DNA from: Niallia endozanthoxylica
GTDB lineage: Bacteria; Bacillota; Bacilli; Bacillales; Cytobacillaceae
Length of the DNA stretch: 64,000 bases
NCBI RefSeq assembly: GCF_008710145.1
Contig: NZ_VYKL01000030.1
Span: forward strand, 31,557-95,556
Direction: 5' to 3'
In this document: positions 8,679 through 16,852 of the stretch, piece by piece
How the letters are laid out: the number at the start of each line of letters is the position of its first letter
How positions within the stretch are numbered: the first letter of the stretch is position 1
The notes under the pieces: generated by a model
Told to the model about the DNA's origin: nothing
The model's input: the letters and a program-made list of their open reading frames with translations, nothing else
The model's database searches: none
Program-made: the position numbers and the translations under genes

Positions 8679-9746
8679 ATGAAAAACCTTGTTATACTTG
8701 GTGCAGGCTATGGTGGAATGAGAGTTCTTGCCCGGTTGCTGCCTAATCAATTACCAGAAGATGTATCCATTACTTTAATTGATCGATTACCCTATCATTG
8801 TCTTAAAACAGAGTACTATGCTCTTGCAGCAGGTACAATCTCGGATCAACATGTACGTGTTGACCTTCCGGAACACCCAAAATTAAAGGTAATTTATGGT
8901 GAAATTGAAAAAATTGACTTGGAAGATAACAAAGTAATTATAGCCAATGCAGATCCGGTATCCTATGATGATTTGATTATCGGCTTAGGCTGTGAGGATA
9001 AATATCATAATGTGCCTGGAGCTGCCGAATACACTTACAGTATTCAAAACATTGAAAAGGCCCGTGAAACCTATCAGGCGTTAAATAACCTTCCTCCAGG
9101 TTCTGTTGTATCAATTGTCGGCGCTGGATTAAGCGGTGTGGAACTTGCTTCTGAACTGAATGAAAGTCGTAAAGATTTAAAAATAAAATTATTTGACAGA
9201 GGCAATTATATCTTATCTTCGTTCCCAGAGAGACTAAGCACATATGTTCAGAATTGGTTTGATAATCATGGTGTAGAAATTATCAACAACTCTAATATTA
9301 CAAGAGTTGAAGATAAGATTCTCTATAATCATGATGAACCAATAGACTGTGATGTCATTGTATGGACAGCAGGAATACAGCCAAACCGAGTGGTTAGAGA
9401 AATGGATGTTCAAAAAGACAAACAAAACAGAGTGGTCTTAACCGTTCATCATAATATCCCTGGCAATGAACATGTGTACGTAGTGGGAGACTGTGCCAGC
9501 ATGGAGCATGCCCCAAGTGCTCAATTAGCTGAAGGTCAAGCAGAACAGATTGTACAAATTCTGCAAAGCCGCTGGAAAGGCGAGCCGCTGCCTGAATCCT
9601 TACCTACGATAAAGCTTAAGGGAATTCTCGGCTCACTCGGTAAAAAGCATGGTTTTGGTCTCGTTGGTGAAAAACCAGTAACCGGAAGAGTTGCCCGCTT
9701 AATCAAATCAGGTATACTTTGGATGTATAAATATCATAACGGTTAA
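8679..9746 (+). CDS. yutJ: NAD(P)/FAD-dependent oxidoreductase, NADH dehydrogenase-like
   Basis: 355-residue type II NADH dehydrogenase-like flavoprotein, a paralog of yumB. FAD motif LGAGYGGMRVL near the start, NAD motif IVGAGLSGVELASEL at about 147-161, VVGDCAS near 270, and a short C-terminal IKSGILWMYKYHNG that could be membrane-associated. It lacks the longer C-terminal domain of yumB (405 aa). Physiological electron acceptor unknown. Single gene ended by a strong hairpin and convergent with yuzD. Confidence 0.9.
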   Translation: MKNLVILGAGYGGMRVLARLLPNQLPEDVSITLIDRLPYHCLKTEYYALAAGTISDQHVRVDLPEHPKLKVIYGEIEKIDLEDNKVIIANADPVSYDDLIIGLGCEDKYHNVPGAAEYTYSIQNIEKARETYQALNNLPPGSVVSIVGAGLSGVELASELNESRKDLKIKLFDRGNYILSSFPERLSTYVQNWFDNHGVEIINNSNITRVEDKILYNHDEPIDCDVIVWTAGIQPNRVVREMDVQKDKQNRVVLTVHHNIPGNEHVYVVGDCASMEHAPSAQLAEGQAEQIVQILQSRWKGEPLPESLPTIKLKGILGSLGKKHGFGLVGEKPVTGRVARLIKSGILWMYKYHNG

Positions 9747-9760
9747 TAGAAGTAACGTAA

Positions 9761-9803
9761 GAAACAAATCCGCAAATTTCTTCATTATTTGCGGATTTGT
9801 TTC
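9761..9803. terminator. Bidirectional terminator yutJ/yuzD
   Basis: 17-bp perfect stem GAAACAAATCCGCAAAT with ATTTGCGGATTTGTTTC, between convergent genes. Confidence 0.9.
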
Positions 9804-10139
9804 TTATTCTCCACTATCTTCCTTATACCCATAGCTTTTCAGTTCGGCGACAACGTTTTTTAAACGAATGTTTCCTTCTCCAACTATTTTCCCTTCTATA
9901 ACAACCACTGGATAGAATAAGTCCTCTTCCACTATTTTCTTTATCATTTGTTTTTTCTCTTCCACATCAATCGGTTCAAAAAGGTCTATATAAGTAAATA
10001 TAAATGGCTGATTGGGAAATTTCCTTTTTACAGCAGATTCAAGCCATTCATAGGTGTCCTTTGAAGAAGGTAAATTCACACAGCTGGCGCAAACCTGCTC
10101 AGCTCCAAATACAGCTATTTCCACCACTTTTTGTTCCAT
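9804..10139 (-). CDS. yuzD: YuzD family thioredoxin-like protein (DUF1462)
   Basis: 111-residue protein of the DUF1462 family with a glutaredoxin/thioredoxin-like layout. The beta strand EIAVFGAEQ leads into the redox pair CASC at about residues 17-20; PVVVIEGKIVGEG near 82-94 resembles the cis-Pro/GxxxxG part of the fold. Partner unknown; its divergent neighbour yutI (NifU-like) suggests a role near Fe-S or thiol chemistry, which is inference. RBS AAGGAAGG precedes ATG. Confidence 0.85.
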   Translation of the reverse strand: MEQKVVEIAVFGAEQVCASCVNLPSSKDTYEWLESAVKRKFPNQPFIFTYIDLFEPIDVEEKKQMIKKIVEEDLFYPVVVIEGKIVGEGNIRLKNVVAELKSYGYKEDSGE

Positions 10140-10288
10140 ACGACACCTTCCTTTATTTTTTATATCATTATACTAAAATGTGAGCGTATAAAGTAAATAG
10201 CAGTTGTTGGTTTTTGATTCTGATTAATAGCTTTTTCCTAAACTTCTTATTATAATAATAATGATGAGAAGGAAAGGAGATGATTGGC

Positions 10289-10525
10289 ATGTCAGAACAA
10301 ACAATGACAGAGCAGGTACAAGAAGTTTTAGATAAATTACGCCCGTTTCTTCTTCGTGACGGAGGAGATTGTGAACTTGTAGATGTTGAGGATGGTATTG
10401 TAAAATTACGCCTGCTAGGTGCTTGCGGCAGCTGCCCAAGCTCAACTATTACACTAAAAGCCGGTATTGAACGCGCATTACTTGAAGAAGTACCAGGCGT
10501 CGTAGAAGTTGAACAAGTCTTCTAA
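10289..10525 (+). CDS. yutI: NifU-like C-terminal domain Fe-S scaffold/carrier
   Basis: 78-residue protein consisting only of a NifU C-terminal (Nfu) domain. [33 protein letters not shown] with the cluster-binding CxxC at about 53-56, and the ending [11 protein letters not shown] are typical. Such proteins deliver [4Fe-4S] clusters to targets such as aconitase. Start 10289 has AAGGAGATG 5-8 nt upstream; the earlier ATG at 10280 overlaps that site. Functional partners in this window are SUF (28.9-34.2 kb) and YutM. Confidence 0.93.
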   Translation: MSEQTMTEQVQEVLDKLRPFLLRDGGDCELVDVEDGIVKLRLLGACGSCPSSTITLKAGIERALLEEVPGVVEVEQVF

Positions 10526-10543
10526 TTTAAAAACTAGATGAAA

Positions 10544-10576
10544 GAAAGCGACCTTACATAGTCGCTTTCTTTTTTT
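10544..10576 (+). terminator. Terminator of yutI
   Basis: GAAAGCGAC-CTTACATA-GTCGCTTTC followed by seven T. Confidence 0.9.
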
Positions 10577-10578
10577 AT

Positions 10579-10784
10579 CCCACTCTTAACGGGCAGTAAG
10601 ACTCCCACCTCAAGATTCTCAGGATGTAAAGAAGATAGGTGGGAAATCCAACTGCCCGTAAAGGTCCATTCGTGGAATCACAGACTAAAAACGCCACATT
10701 TGTGGCAACGTCTGTGTGACCCACGTCCTGTGGGCCTCAACTAACCATCAGTGGGAGATGAAGCCCCCCACTGATGGAAGTTTC
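10579..10784 (+). repeat. Structured repeat of IS605-end type, copy 2
   Basis: Non-coding block between yutI and thrB. Ordered parts: GGGCAGTAAGACTCCCACC, TAGGTGGGAAATCC, CTGCCCGTAAAGGTCC, a CCTG-hairpin insert (GCCACATTTGTGGC; CCCACGTCCTGTGGG), then CATCAGTGGG-agatgaagcc-CCCACTGATG followed by GAAGTTTCAC. The stem CGGGCAGT / ACTGCCCG is complementary. The form (pseudoknot blocks, terminal palindrome, GAAGT) resembles the 3' omega-RNA end of TnpB elements, without tnpB. Confidence 0.65.
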
Positions 10785-10787
10785 ACT

Positions 10788-11699
10788 TTATATACCTGTC
10801 ATTGAATAGACTTTACTGCCCGTTTGATCAATCTCTAAGCTTAAATAATCCATGTCCGGCAGAACCTTCTGTAAGCCTGCAATCAGGCCTTGAGCAGCAC
10901 CAGGCTTTGTTAAGCATAGAATCGTTGGCCCTGCTCCGCTTAAAGCTACTCCAAAAGCGCCATATTGCGGTGCATGCTCTTCAATGACTGCCATATGCGG
11001 AACAAGTTCTCTTCGATATGGCTGATGATAACGATCATTCTTCATCATCTTCCCAACTAAATCATAGTTGCCGCTGTATAAAGCAGCAACAAGAACATTG
11101 GAGACTGCACCGGCAGTGACCGCCTCCTGAAAGGTTACTTCTTCTGGAAGGACACCTCTTGCTTCTTTTGTTAAAAGCTCTTTACGTGGAACGACGGCAA
11201 CAATTTCAAAATCAATATCATGAGAAACTACTGCATCAACAGAATCAGCTGTCTGACAAGCAATGAGCAATCCTCCGAATACAGATGCACCTGCATTATC
11301 AGGATGCCCTTCAATCTCTGATGCGAAGGCAAACTTTTCTTGACGTGACAGGTTTAGATTGCCCAACACATCAGCAAGTTCAATTCCGGCTACAATAGCA
11401 GAAGCACTTGATCCAAGTCCTCTTGCAAGAGGAATCTCACTTTTTACCCCAATTTTTGCTGGCCGTAATTCTTGATTATAACGTTCAGCCGTTTTCATTG
11501 CTATTTGTATGATAAAATTGCTTTCATCCTTTGGAAAAGAGGCCATTTCCTCACTTAGAGGAATAACTTCCCATTTATCCGCTCTTTCTACTTCAAGTGT
11601 TAAATAAAGATTTAACGCCATTCCTATCGAATCAAAGCCGGGGCCAAGATTAGCAGTACTGGCGGGAACTTTTATGATAAGCATGTCGCTTTCCTTCAT
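10788..11699 (-). CDS. thrB: Homoserine kinase
   Basis: GHMP-family kinase phosphorylating homoserine to O-phosphohomoserine in threonine synthesis. Residues 1-303 show PASTANLGPGFDSIG at the N-terminus, the ATP-binding PLARGLGSSASAIVAG at about 91-106, and the C-terminal GVALSGAGPTILCL. Start at 11699 (MKESDML) agrees with the B. subtilis N-terminus; its ATG overlaps the TGA of the thrC remnant (ATGA), so it was built for coupled translation. With thrC deleted, its product has no local consumer. Confidence 0.95.
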   Translation of the reverse strand: MKESDMLIIKVPASTANLGPGFDSIGMALNLYLTLEVERADKWEVIPLSEEMASFPKDESNFIIQIAMKTAERYNQELRPAKIGVKSEIPLARGLGSSASAIVAGIELADVLGNLNLSRQEKFAFASEIEGHPDNAGASVFGGLLIACQTADSVDAVVSHDIDFEIVAVVPRKELLTKEARGVLPEEVTFQEAVTAGAVSNVLVAALYSGNYDLVGKMMKNDRYHQPYRRELVPHMAVIEEHAPQYGAFGVALSGAGPTILCLTKPGAAQGLIAGLQKVLPDMDYLSLEIDQTGSKVYSMTGI

Positions 11700-11797
11700 A
11701 CCTTGACAACTCCCTTAATATATTCATCCGCCGATTTTCCGCCATTTAGCAGATTAACAGGAGTAATTGTACTAGAATCAATACCCTTCCAGCTCAT
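11696..11797 (-). pseudogene. thrC: thrC remnant: internal in-frame deletion of threonine synthase
   Basis: A 33-codon frame starts one base into the hom stop (TAATG), has its RBS (AAGGAG) inside the end of hom, and ends in a TGA overlapping the thrB ATG. Its first five residues MSWKG match the ThrC N-terminus; the remaining 28, beginning IDSSTITPVNL and ending EYIKGVVKV, match the ThrC C-terminus. The whole PLP-dependent catalytic body (about 320 codons in relatives) is missing, with the frame kept. Threonine synthase activity cannot come from this locus. A real deletion and an assembly collapse cannot be told apart here. Confidence 0.9.
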
Positions 11798-13092
11798 TAA
11801 TTAGAACTCCTTTCAACCCGGTACGTACTCTTTATATCTTTTACTGATTTTAAATCCCTTAGTCTTACTAAAATATCCTCAAAATCTTGCTTGGATGCAT
11901 GGTGAGTAACCAAGACGATTTCGGCTGTTTCTCTTTTCACAATCGGCAGCTGAAGGATTTTTTCAAAGCTGATATTATGCTCTGCAAAGAGAGAGGTTAT
12001 TTCAGCAAAAACACCTGTTTCATCGGAAACATGTAAGCGTAAGAAATATTTTGAGAAAATTTCATTATCCTGCTTTAATTTTTTTGGATATTGTGGTGAT
12101 ACAATGCTTTTACCGTTGACACCATCGCGCATATTTTTCATCACAACAACCAAATCTGATACAATCGAAGTGGCCGTTGGCAGACTGCCCGCTCCCGGAC
12201 CATAAAACATCGTTTCGCCAACCGCTTCTCCGCAGACATATACTGCATTATATTCATTTTGAACAGAAGCAAGCGGATGGGAGTCAGATAAAAGTGTGGG
12301 TTGTACGCTGACTTCCACTTTATCGTCTTCCTGCTTTGCCATTCCAATTAATTTCATTGTATAGCCAAGCTGCTTTCCATATTGAATGTCTTCTTCTGTA
12401 ATAGAAGTAATTCCTTGAACAGACACATCATCCAAATCAATTTCCATGGAGAATCCCAACGTGGCAAGAATAGCCATTTTACGAGCTGCATCCAAGCCTT
12501 CTACGTCTGAAGTTGGATCTGCTTCAGCGAACCCAAGCTCCTGTGCCTCTTTAAGAACTTCCTCATAAGCCGCACCATTTTTGCTCATTTTAGTTAAGAT
12601 AAAGTTTGTTGTTCCGTTAACAATCCCCATGATTTTGGTAATTTTATCTGATGACAGTCCATCTACAATACTTCTTAAAATAGGGATACCCCCGGCAACA
12701 CTTGCTTCGAAGAACAAATCACATTCATTTTCAGATGCAGTCTGCAAAAGTTCCGCCCCATGAATAGCCATTAAATCCTTATTAGCTGTTACGACATGCT
12801 TTCTATTATTCAATGCCTGCAGAAGATAATCTTTTGTCTTCTCAACTCCGCCCATTACCTCAATCACTACGTCAATTTCCGAATCTAGCAATATGTCATT
12901 AACATCTGTAGTTAACACAGATGGATCAATATCTATTGGGCGTTCTTTATCCAAACTTTTTACTAGTATTTTTTTCACTTTAATTGGACAGCCAACTTGA
13001 TGCATAAGCTTATCCTGGTGATCTTCTATTATTTTTACGACACCTGAACCCACTGTGCCTAGTCCTAATAAACCAATTGAAATCACATTCAC
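11797..13092 (-). CDS. hom: Homoserine dehydrogenase
   Basis: 431-residue NAD(P)-dependent enzyme reducing aspartate semialdehyde to homoserine. N-terminal Rossmann motif GLLGLGTVGSGVV, catalytic-domain segments GIVNGTTNFILTKM and GFAEADPTSDVEGLDAARK, and a C-terminal ACT domain from about residue 350 (LRLHVSDETGVFAEITSLF) for threonine feedback. Start is GTG at 13092 with GGGAGGG about 7 nt upstream. First gene of hom-thrC-thrB; a good promoter lies at 13152-13180. Confidence 0.95.
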   Translation of the reverse strand: MNVISIGLLGLGTVGSGVVKIIEDHQDKLMHQVGCPIKVKKILVKSLDKERPIDIDPSVLTTDVNDILLDSEIDVVIEVMGGVEKTKDYLLQALNNRKHVVTANKDLMAIHGAELLQTASENECDLFFEASVAGGIPILRSIVDGLSSDKITKIMGIVNGTTNFILTKMSKNGAAYEEVLKEAQELGFAEADPTSDVEGLDAARKMAILATLGFSMEIDLDDVSVQGITSITEEDIQYGKQLGYTMKLIGMAKQEDDKVEVSVQPTLLSDSHPLASVQNEYNAVYVCGEAVGETMFYGPGAGSLPTATSIVSDLVVVMKNMRDGVNGKSIVSPQYPKKLKQDNEIFSKYFLRLHVSDETGVFAEITSLFAEHNISFEKILQLPIVKRETAEIVLVTHHASKQDFEDILVRLRDLKSVKDIKSTYRVERSSN

Positions 13093-13151
13093 TGCTAGCC
13101 CTCCCCATTTGCTGTGCTTTATAAATGTACATTTGTATGTCTATAGTAGAC

Positions 13152-13180
13152 ATTATAGTGTGAATATACTGGTTTTACAA
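13152..13180 (-). promoter_or_regulatory. Sigma-A-like promoter of hom operon
   Basis: On the minus strand TTGTAA, 17-nt spacer, TATAAT; about 60 nt upstream of the hom start codon. Confidence 0.6.
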
Positions 13181-13204
13181 GGAATAATTTTCAATTAAAT
13201 AGCA

Positions 13205-13218
13205 GTGAAAACGTTTCC
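13205..13218. promoter_or_regulatory. cre-like box upstream of hom
   Basis: GTGAAAACGTTTCC resembles the CcpA cre consensus with a perfect central AACGTT. It lies in the otherwise featureless, AT-rich 366-bp gap between hom and yutH; no coding sequence is seen there. Confidence 0.3.
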
Positions 13219-13417
13219 TATTGTTATTTAACCTTATCCCACGTTGATTTTATTATTTTATCTTTTCTTTATACATGGCATAGTTCTACCTATTATACCC
13301 CCATACATATTATATATGGCAAAATTACTCAACCCTCCTTATTTTCTTATTTTTTTCACTATTTTTATTATACTGCGAAAACAGCCTGTTTTCATAATAA
13401 AACGAAAAAAGTCTAAA

Positions 13418-13452
13418 TAAAACGAGACGATTCCATATATAAGAATCGTCTC
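13418..13452 (-). terminator. Terminator of yutH
   Basis: Stem GAGACGATTC / GAATCGTCTC followed on the minus strand by GTTTTATTT. Confidence 0.8.
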
Positions 13453-13458
13453 AGACAG

Positions 13459-14460
13459 TTACAGCCACTCAATAACAGGTATTTGAAGTTTATGGACAGG
13501 AACTTCTATTAATGGATAAAAGTCCCTTAAGAATTTCTCATGATTATTAGAGTGCTGTAAATAATTTTCCAACCGTTCTGTCAGGAGCCGCTGCTGCTGC
13601 TCTGAGGTTGTTGAATAATAATCCTCAATACACTCCACATAGTGAAGCGGAAATAAAATTCTTGCATATAATAATCTCCAAGCAAAGGAGCTTAACGGTT
13701 CTATGGACTGATAATCCTTAAAGAACTTCTGGATTTCAGGCTGATAGGTTTGATAATTATGGAAATAACACTCTCTCGTCCATTCAGCTAAATCACGACT
13801 GCAATGATCAAATACCCAATCAAATGGATTTCTCAGCAAAAAGTCTTTACCCCAGGTATGGTTTGTATAGCGATGATGACAAACGGTTCCATTATCTATT
13901 GCTTTTGGGTCATCATCCAGCTCAGTATCCACTAAATATTGAATCGCATTTTCACTAATTGCCATATAATATGGAAAAGACTCTATAAACATGCGGTCAA
14001 ACTCATTTTCTGGGTGTTGGTAAAGCATATTGTTCCATACCTTTTCCATTTGATCGATTCTCTTTTCCCAAAGGTTTTTCCATTGCCCGATTCTGCTTGT
14101 CTTTTGAACCGGAAATGAAATAGATCTACCTCGATAATGGAACTTTGCCAGTTTTCTTCCCATTCGTCCCGTTGTTTGTGAATGGGGCTGATAACAAGTG
14201 AGAACACAATATTTTTCTGATTCCAAAGCCAAGATTCTGCTATTTTCTTTTGTATTGAGAAATGTACTTACTGAGCGGTCTCCACACTTTTGTAAGTGGT
14301 TCGCTATCTGCTCTAATTCAGCTACTTCTTCTTCATTTACATGATTAACTGGAATCAAAATAAACCGCTGATTGTCTTTTTTACAGGAATGATAGTGACC
14401 TATTGGCATGGCTTCGATTGCATCTATTCCATAATGCTTTTTAAGAAGCTTTTGTAACAT
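13459..14460 (-). CDS. yutH: Spore coat-associated protein YutH (CotS/kinase-like fold)
   Basis: 333-residue protein of the CotS/YutH family, small-molecule-kinase-like proteins placed in the spore coat. The kinase character is weak: N-lobe-like strands in the first 100 residues, AKFHYRGR near 125, and a VCHHRYTNHTWG segment around 193-204 at the position of a catalytic loop. The acidic metal site is not convincing, so it may be a pseudokinase. Start 14460 (MLQKLLKK) has GAGGTGGGG upstream; the ATG at 14475 overlaps that site. Sits beyond hom as in B. subtilis. Confidence 0.87.
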   Translation of the reverse strand: MLQKLLKKHYGIDAIEAMPIGHYHSCKKDNQRFILIPVNHVNEEEVAELEQIANHLQKCGDRSVSTFLNTKENSRILALESEKYCVLTCYQPHSQTTGRMGRKLAKFHYRGRSISFPVQKTSRIGQWKNLWEKRIDQMEKVWNNMLYQHPENEFDRMFIESFPYYMAISENAIQYLVDTELDDDPKAIDNGTVCHHRYTNHTWGKDFLLRNPFDWVFDHCSRDLAEWTRECYFHNYQTYQPEIQKFFKDYQSIEPLSSFAWRLLYARILFPLHYVECIEDYYSTTSEQQQRLLTERLENYLQHSNNHEKFLRDFYPLIEVPVHKLQIPVIEWL

Positions 14461-14753
14461 ACTTCCCCACCTCATTCTTTATGAACCAATTGTGAACCAG
14501 AACCGTTTATTAGAAAAATAATTTGTGCTCATTTTTGGCAGAGTGACACAAAAATTGATAGAATAATTCTAATACTATTTATTTTTTAGCTCCTTTAACC
14601 AAATAGCTGATGATTTATATTTATGATGAACCATCAGAAAACTTGTGCATTTCTTGAATAATGGCATATTACACGGAAATGATGAAGATGTGGAAGAGTA
14701 TTCAATAGGTCCAAGTAAACAGCTGTGAAAATCTTAGGAAAAAGGTGAAACGT

Positions 14754-15257
14754 ATGAGCGAAGAAGGAAAAGTTATGGATATAACAGAACAAACAGCGAG
14801 AAAGTGGCTTAGTGACAGAGGAGTCAAAACAGAGGATATTGCTGAACTTGTTTATTATTTGCAAAAGGATTATCATACGGATCTAAAAAAAGAAGATTGT
14901 TTGCATAATGTAGAGCGAGTCATTTCAAAAAGAGAAGTTCAAAACGCCATTTTAACAGGAATACAGCTTGATATCCTGGCGGAAAAGGGACTTCTTGAAG
15001 AACCTTTGCAGTCTATTATCAAGACAGATGAAGGTCTATATGGAGTGGATGAAATTTTAGCCTTGTCCATTGTCAATGTATACGGGTCAATTGGATTCAC
15101 AAACTATGGCTATATTGATAAACAAAAGCCAGGCATTCTAAAAAATCTTAACGATAAATCATCAGGTTTCTGCCATACCTTTCTTGACGATATTGTAGGT
15201 GCCATTGCTGCTGCTGCTTCAAGCCGTCTTGCACATCGTGCTGAAAATGTAGAATAA
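14754..15257 (+). CDS. yutG: Phosphatidylglycerophosphatase A-like protein YutG
   Basis: 167-residue member of the PgpA/YutG family, which in other bacteria dephosphorylates phosphatidylglycerol phosphate. The Bacillus form is a short soluble-looking version. Conserved segments include ERVISKREVQNAILTGIQLD at about 58-77, YGVDEILALSIVNVYGSIG at about 99-117 and FLDDIVGAIAAAASSRLAHR near the end, where the Asp pair could bind metal. Start 14754 follows AAAAAGG by 8 nt; a GTG 9 nt earlier is possible. Divergent from yutH and convergent with yutF. Confidence 0.88.
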   Translation: MSEEGKVMDITEQTARKWLSDRGVKTEDIAELVYYLQKDYHTDLKKEDCLHNVERVISKREVQNAILTGIQLDILAEKGLLEEPLQSIIKTDEGLYGVDEILALSIVNVYGSIGFTNYGYIDKQKPGILKNLNDKSSGFCHTFLDDIVGAIAAAASSRLAHRAENVE

Positions 15258-15322
15258 GATGATCTGAATCTGTCTTCACCCAGCCATTTAATGTGCCGGG
15301 CTGCCAATTGCATCTCAAGCAA

Positions 15323-15346
15323 AAAAGCACGCGTCTGCGTGCTTTT
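15323..15346. terminator. Bidirectional terminator yutG/yutF
   Basis: AAAAGCACGC-GTCT-GCGTGCTTTT between convergent genes, touching the yutF stop codon. Confidence 0.85.
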
Positions 15347-16112
15347 ACTCTATTTCCCATTGATAAAGACTATCCAAAACATATGTCGGCTGCTTTTCAT
15401 AGCCTTTTAACATCTCTTTTGTGGTCACACCCGTATGAACAAGCAATGTATCCATACCAGCATTTATCCCTGCCATAATATCAGTATCATAATAGTCACC
15501 TATCATTAAGGTTTCTTCTTTTTTGGTTCCAATGACCTTTAAAGCCTGCTCCATGATGATTGACTCCGGTTTACCAATGAAAATAGGCTTAATTTGTGTG
15601 GAAACAGAAATAACAGACGTAATGGATCCATTGCCAGGGAGCAGCCCTCTTTCCGTTGGAAGCGCAATATCGGCATTTGTCGAGATAAAGACAGCACCTT
15701 TACGGACAGCTAAACAAGCGGTAGCCAATTTCTCATAGCTGATGGCACGGTCAATCCCCACCACAACATAATCGGCCTCTTTGTTTGCAAAGGAAAAACC
15801 CTTTTCTCGAATCGCTGTCATAATCCCTTCCTCACCAATAACATACACAGCGGCATCTTTCTTTTGTCCATATATATAATTCGCTGTAGCTAAACTTGTT
15901 GTAAACACCTGCTCTTCTGTTGCTTTTACACCGAAACCACGAAGCTTTTCAGCCACTTGCGCGGGAGTTCGAGAGGAATTATTTGTTACAAACAAATAAG
16001 GCAGGTCCCGGTCATTCAGTTTGTTAACAAAATCAACCGCTTCTTGAATCACTTCTGTTCCTTTGTAAATGGTGCCATCTAAATCAATTAAATACCCTTT
16101 ATATTGTTTCAT
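15345..16112 (-). CDS. yutF: HAD-family phosphatase YutF (NagD-like, TIGR01457 type)
   Basis: 255-residue HAD hydrolase of subclass IIA. Motif I DLDGTIYKG at about 10-18 supplies the nucleophile Asp; motif II FVTNNSSRT at about 41-49; the cap domain runs about 75-180; motif III includes GKPESIIMEQAL near 185; motif IV IGDYYDTDIMAGINAGM at about 209-225 provides the metal-binding Asp. Probably cleaves phosphate from small sugar or nucleotide phosphates; exact substrate unknown. RBS GAGGGTG precedes ATG. First downstream gene of the 16.2-17.3 kb minus-strand group. Confidence 0.9.
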   Translation of the reverse strand: MKQYKGYLIDLDGTIYKGTEVIQEAVDFVNKLNDRDLPYLFVTNNSSRTPAQVAEKLRGFGVKATEEQVFTTSLATANYIYGQKKDAAVYVIGEEGIMTAIREKGFSFANKEADYVVVGIDRAISYEKLATACLAVRKGAVFISTNADIALPTERGLLPGNGSITSVISVSTQIKPIFIGKPESIIMEQALKVIGTKKEETLMIGDYYDTDIMAGINAGMDTLLVHTGVTTKEMLKGYEKQPTYVLDSLYQWEIE

Positions 16113-16163
16113 TCATTCACCCTCATTTTTTGCAGCAGCAGATTGCTGTCATTAGAAACACCC

Positions 16164-16787
16164 TTAATTTTCTCGGATAGAATAATGACAGCAAGTATGA
16201 CCTTCTGCCATCGATTCCAAAGTAGTTAATTCAGTATCAAGGAACTTCTTGATGAACTCCCGCTCCGCCTGGCAAATCTCTGGAAACTCTTTTGCGATTT
16301 CTACATACGGGCAGTTGAGTTCTTTAAAATGCAGTTTACCATTTTGTTCCTCAATTTGCGGCATATAGCCTTCACGCTCTTGAATCCGCTTTAAGCTTTC
16401 AAGCTTTTCGGCTAGCCCTTCATTCTTATTTTCCATTTTATATTGTTCTAGGAATTGGTCTCTTTTCTTCTGAAATATGACTTTGATTAATTCTTCCTGG
16501 CCAGCTTCTTTTAATCCATGAAGAATTTCAAGACTAAACTCTTTATACCTTTTCGGAAAAAAGTTTTCTCCCCCTTCAGCAAGTTGATATACTTTAGAAG
16601 GTCTGCCCATTGTTTGCTTTTTAATGTCAGAACGAATCAGTTTGTCACGCTCTAAAGTTTGAACATGTCTTCTTACAGCCATTTCAGTTATTTCCAATTT
16701 AGTTGACAGTTCCATAATCGTTAAGCTGCCATATTGCTTTAAGAGCGCTAATATTTGTTCCTTTGTATTCCGTGTATTAATTAACAT
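16164..16787 (-). CDS. SufR-like winged-helix regulator with C-terminal Cys cluster
   Basis: 207-residue regulator. The N-terminal winged helix (about 1-70) contains MELSTKLEITEMAVRRHVQ as recognition region and the wing KKQTMGRPSKVYQL. A helical middle part follows, and the C-terminus has C-x12-C-x26-CCH (NCPYVEIAKEFPEIC ... HTCCHY), like the Fe-S ligand region of SufR/DeoR-type regulators of suf genes. Control of Fe-S biogenesis is a reasonable inference; the target is not shown. Start 16787 has GGTGG 5 nt upstream; the ATG at 16799 abuts AAGG. Confidence 0.75.
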   Translation of the reverse strand: MLINTRNTKEQILALLKQYGSLTIMELSTKLEITEMAVRRHVQTLERDKLIRSDIKKQTMGRPSKVYQLAEGGENFFPKRYKEFSLEILHGLKEAGQEELIKVIFQKKRDQFLEQYKMENKNEGLAEKLESLKRIQEREGYMPQIEEQNGKLHFKELNCPYVEIAKEFPEICQAEREFIKKFLDTELTTLESMAEGHTCCHYSIREN

Positions 16788-16852
16788 TTCTTCCACCATC
16801 CTTGTAAGAAAAGCATGATCAAATTCACCCTACTGAATGAAGTTAGCGTTCT

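Noticed and set aside
10579..10784. T-box or attenuator leader for the threonine operon
   Set aside because: It lies downstream of thrB, not upstream of hom, and lacks T-box elements; it is a repeat copy.
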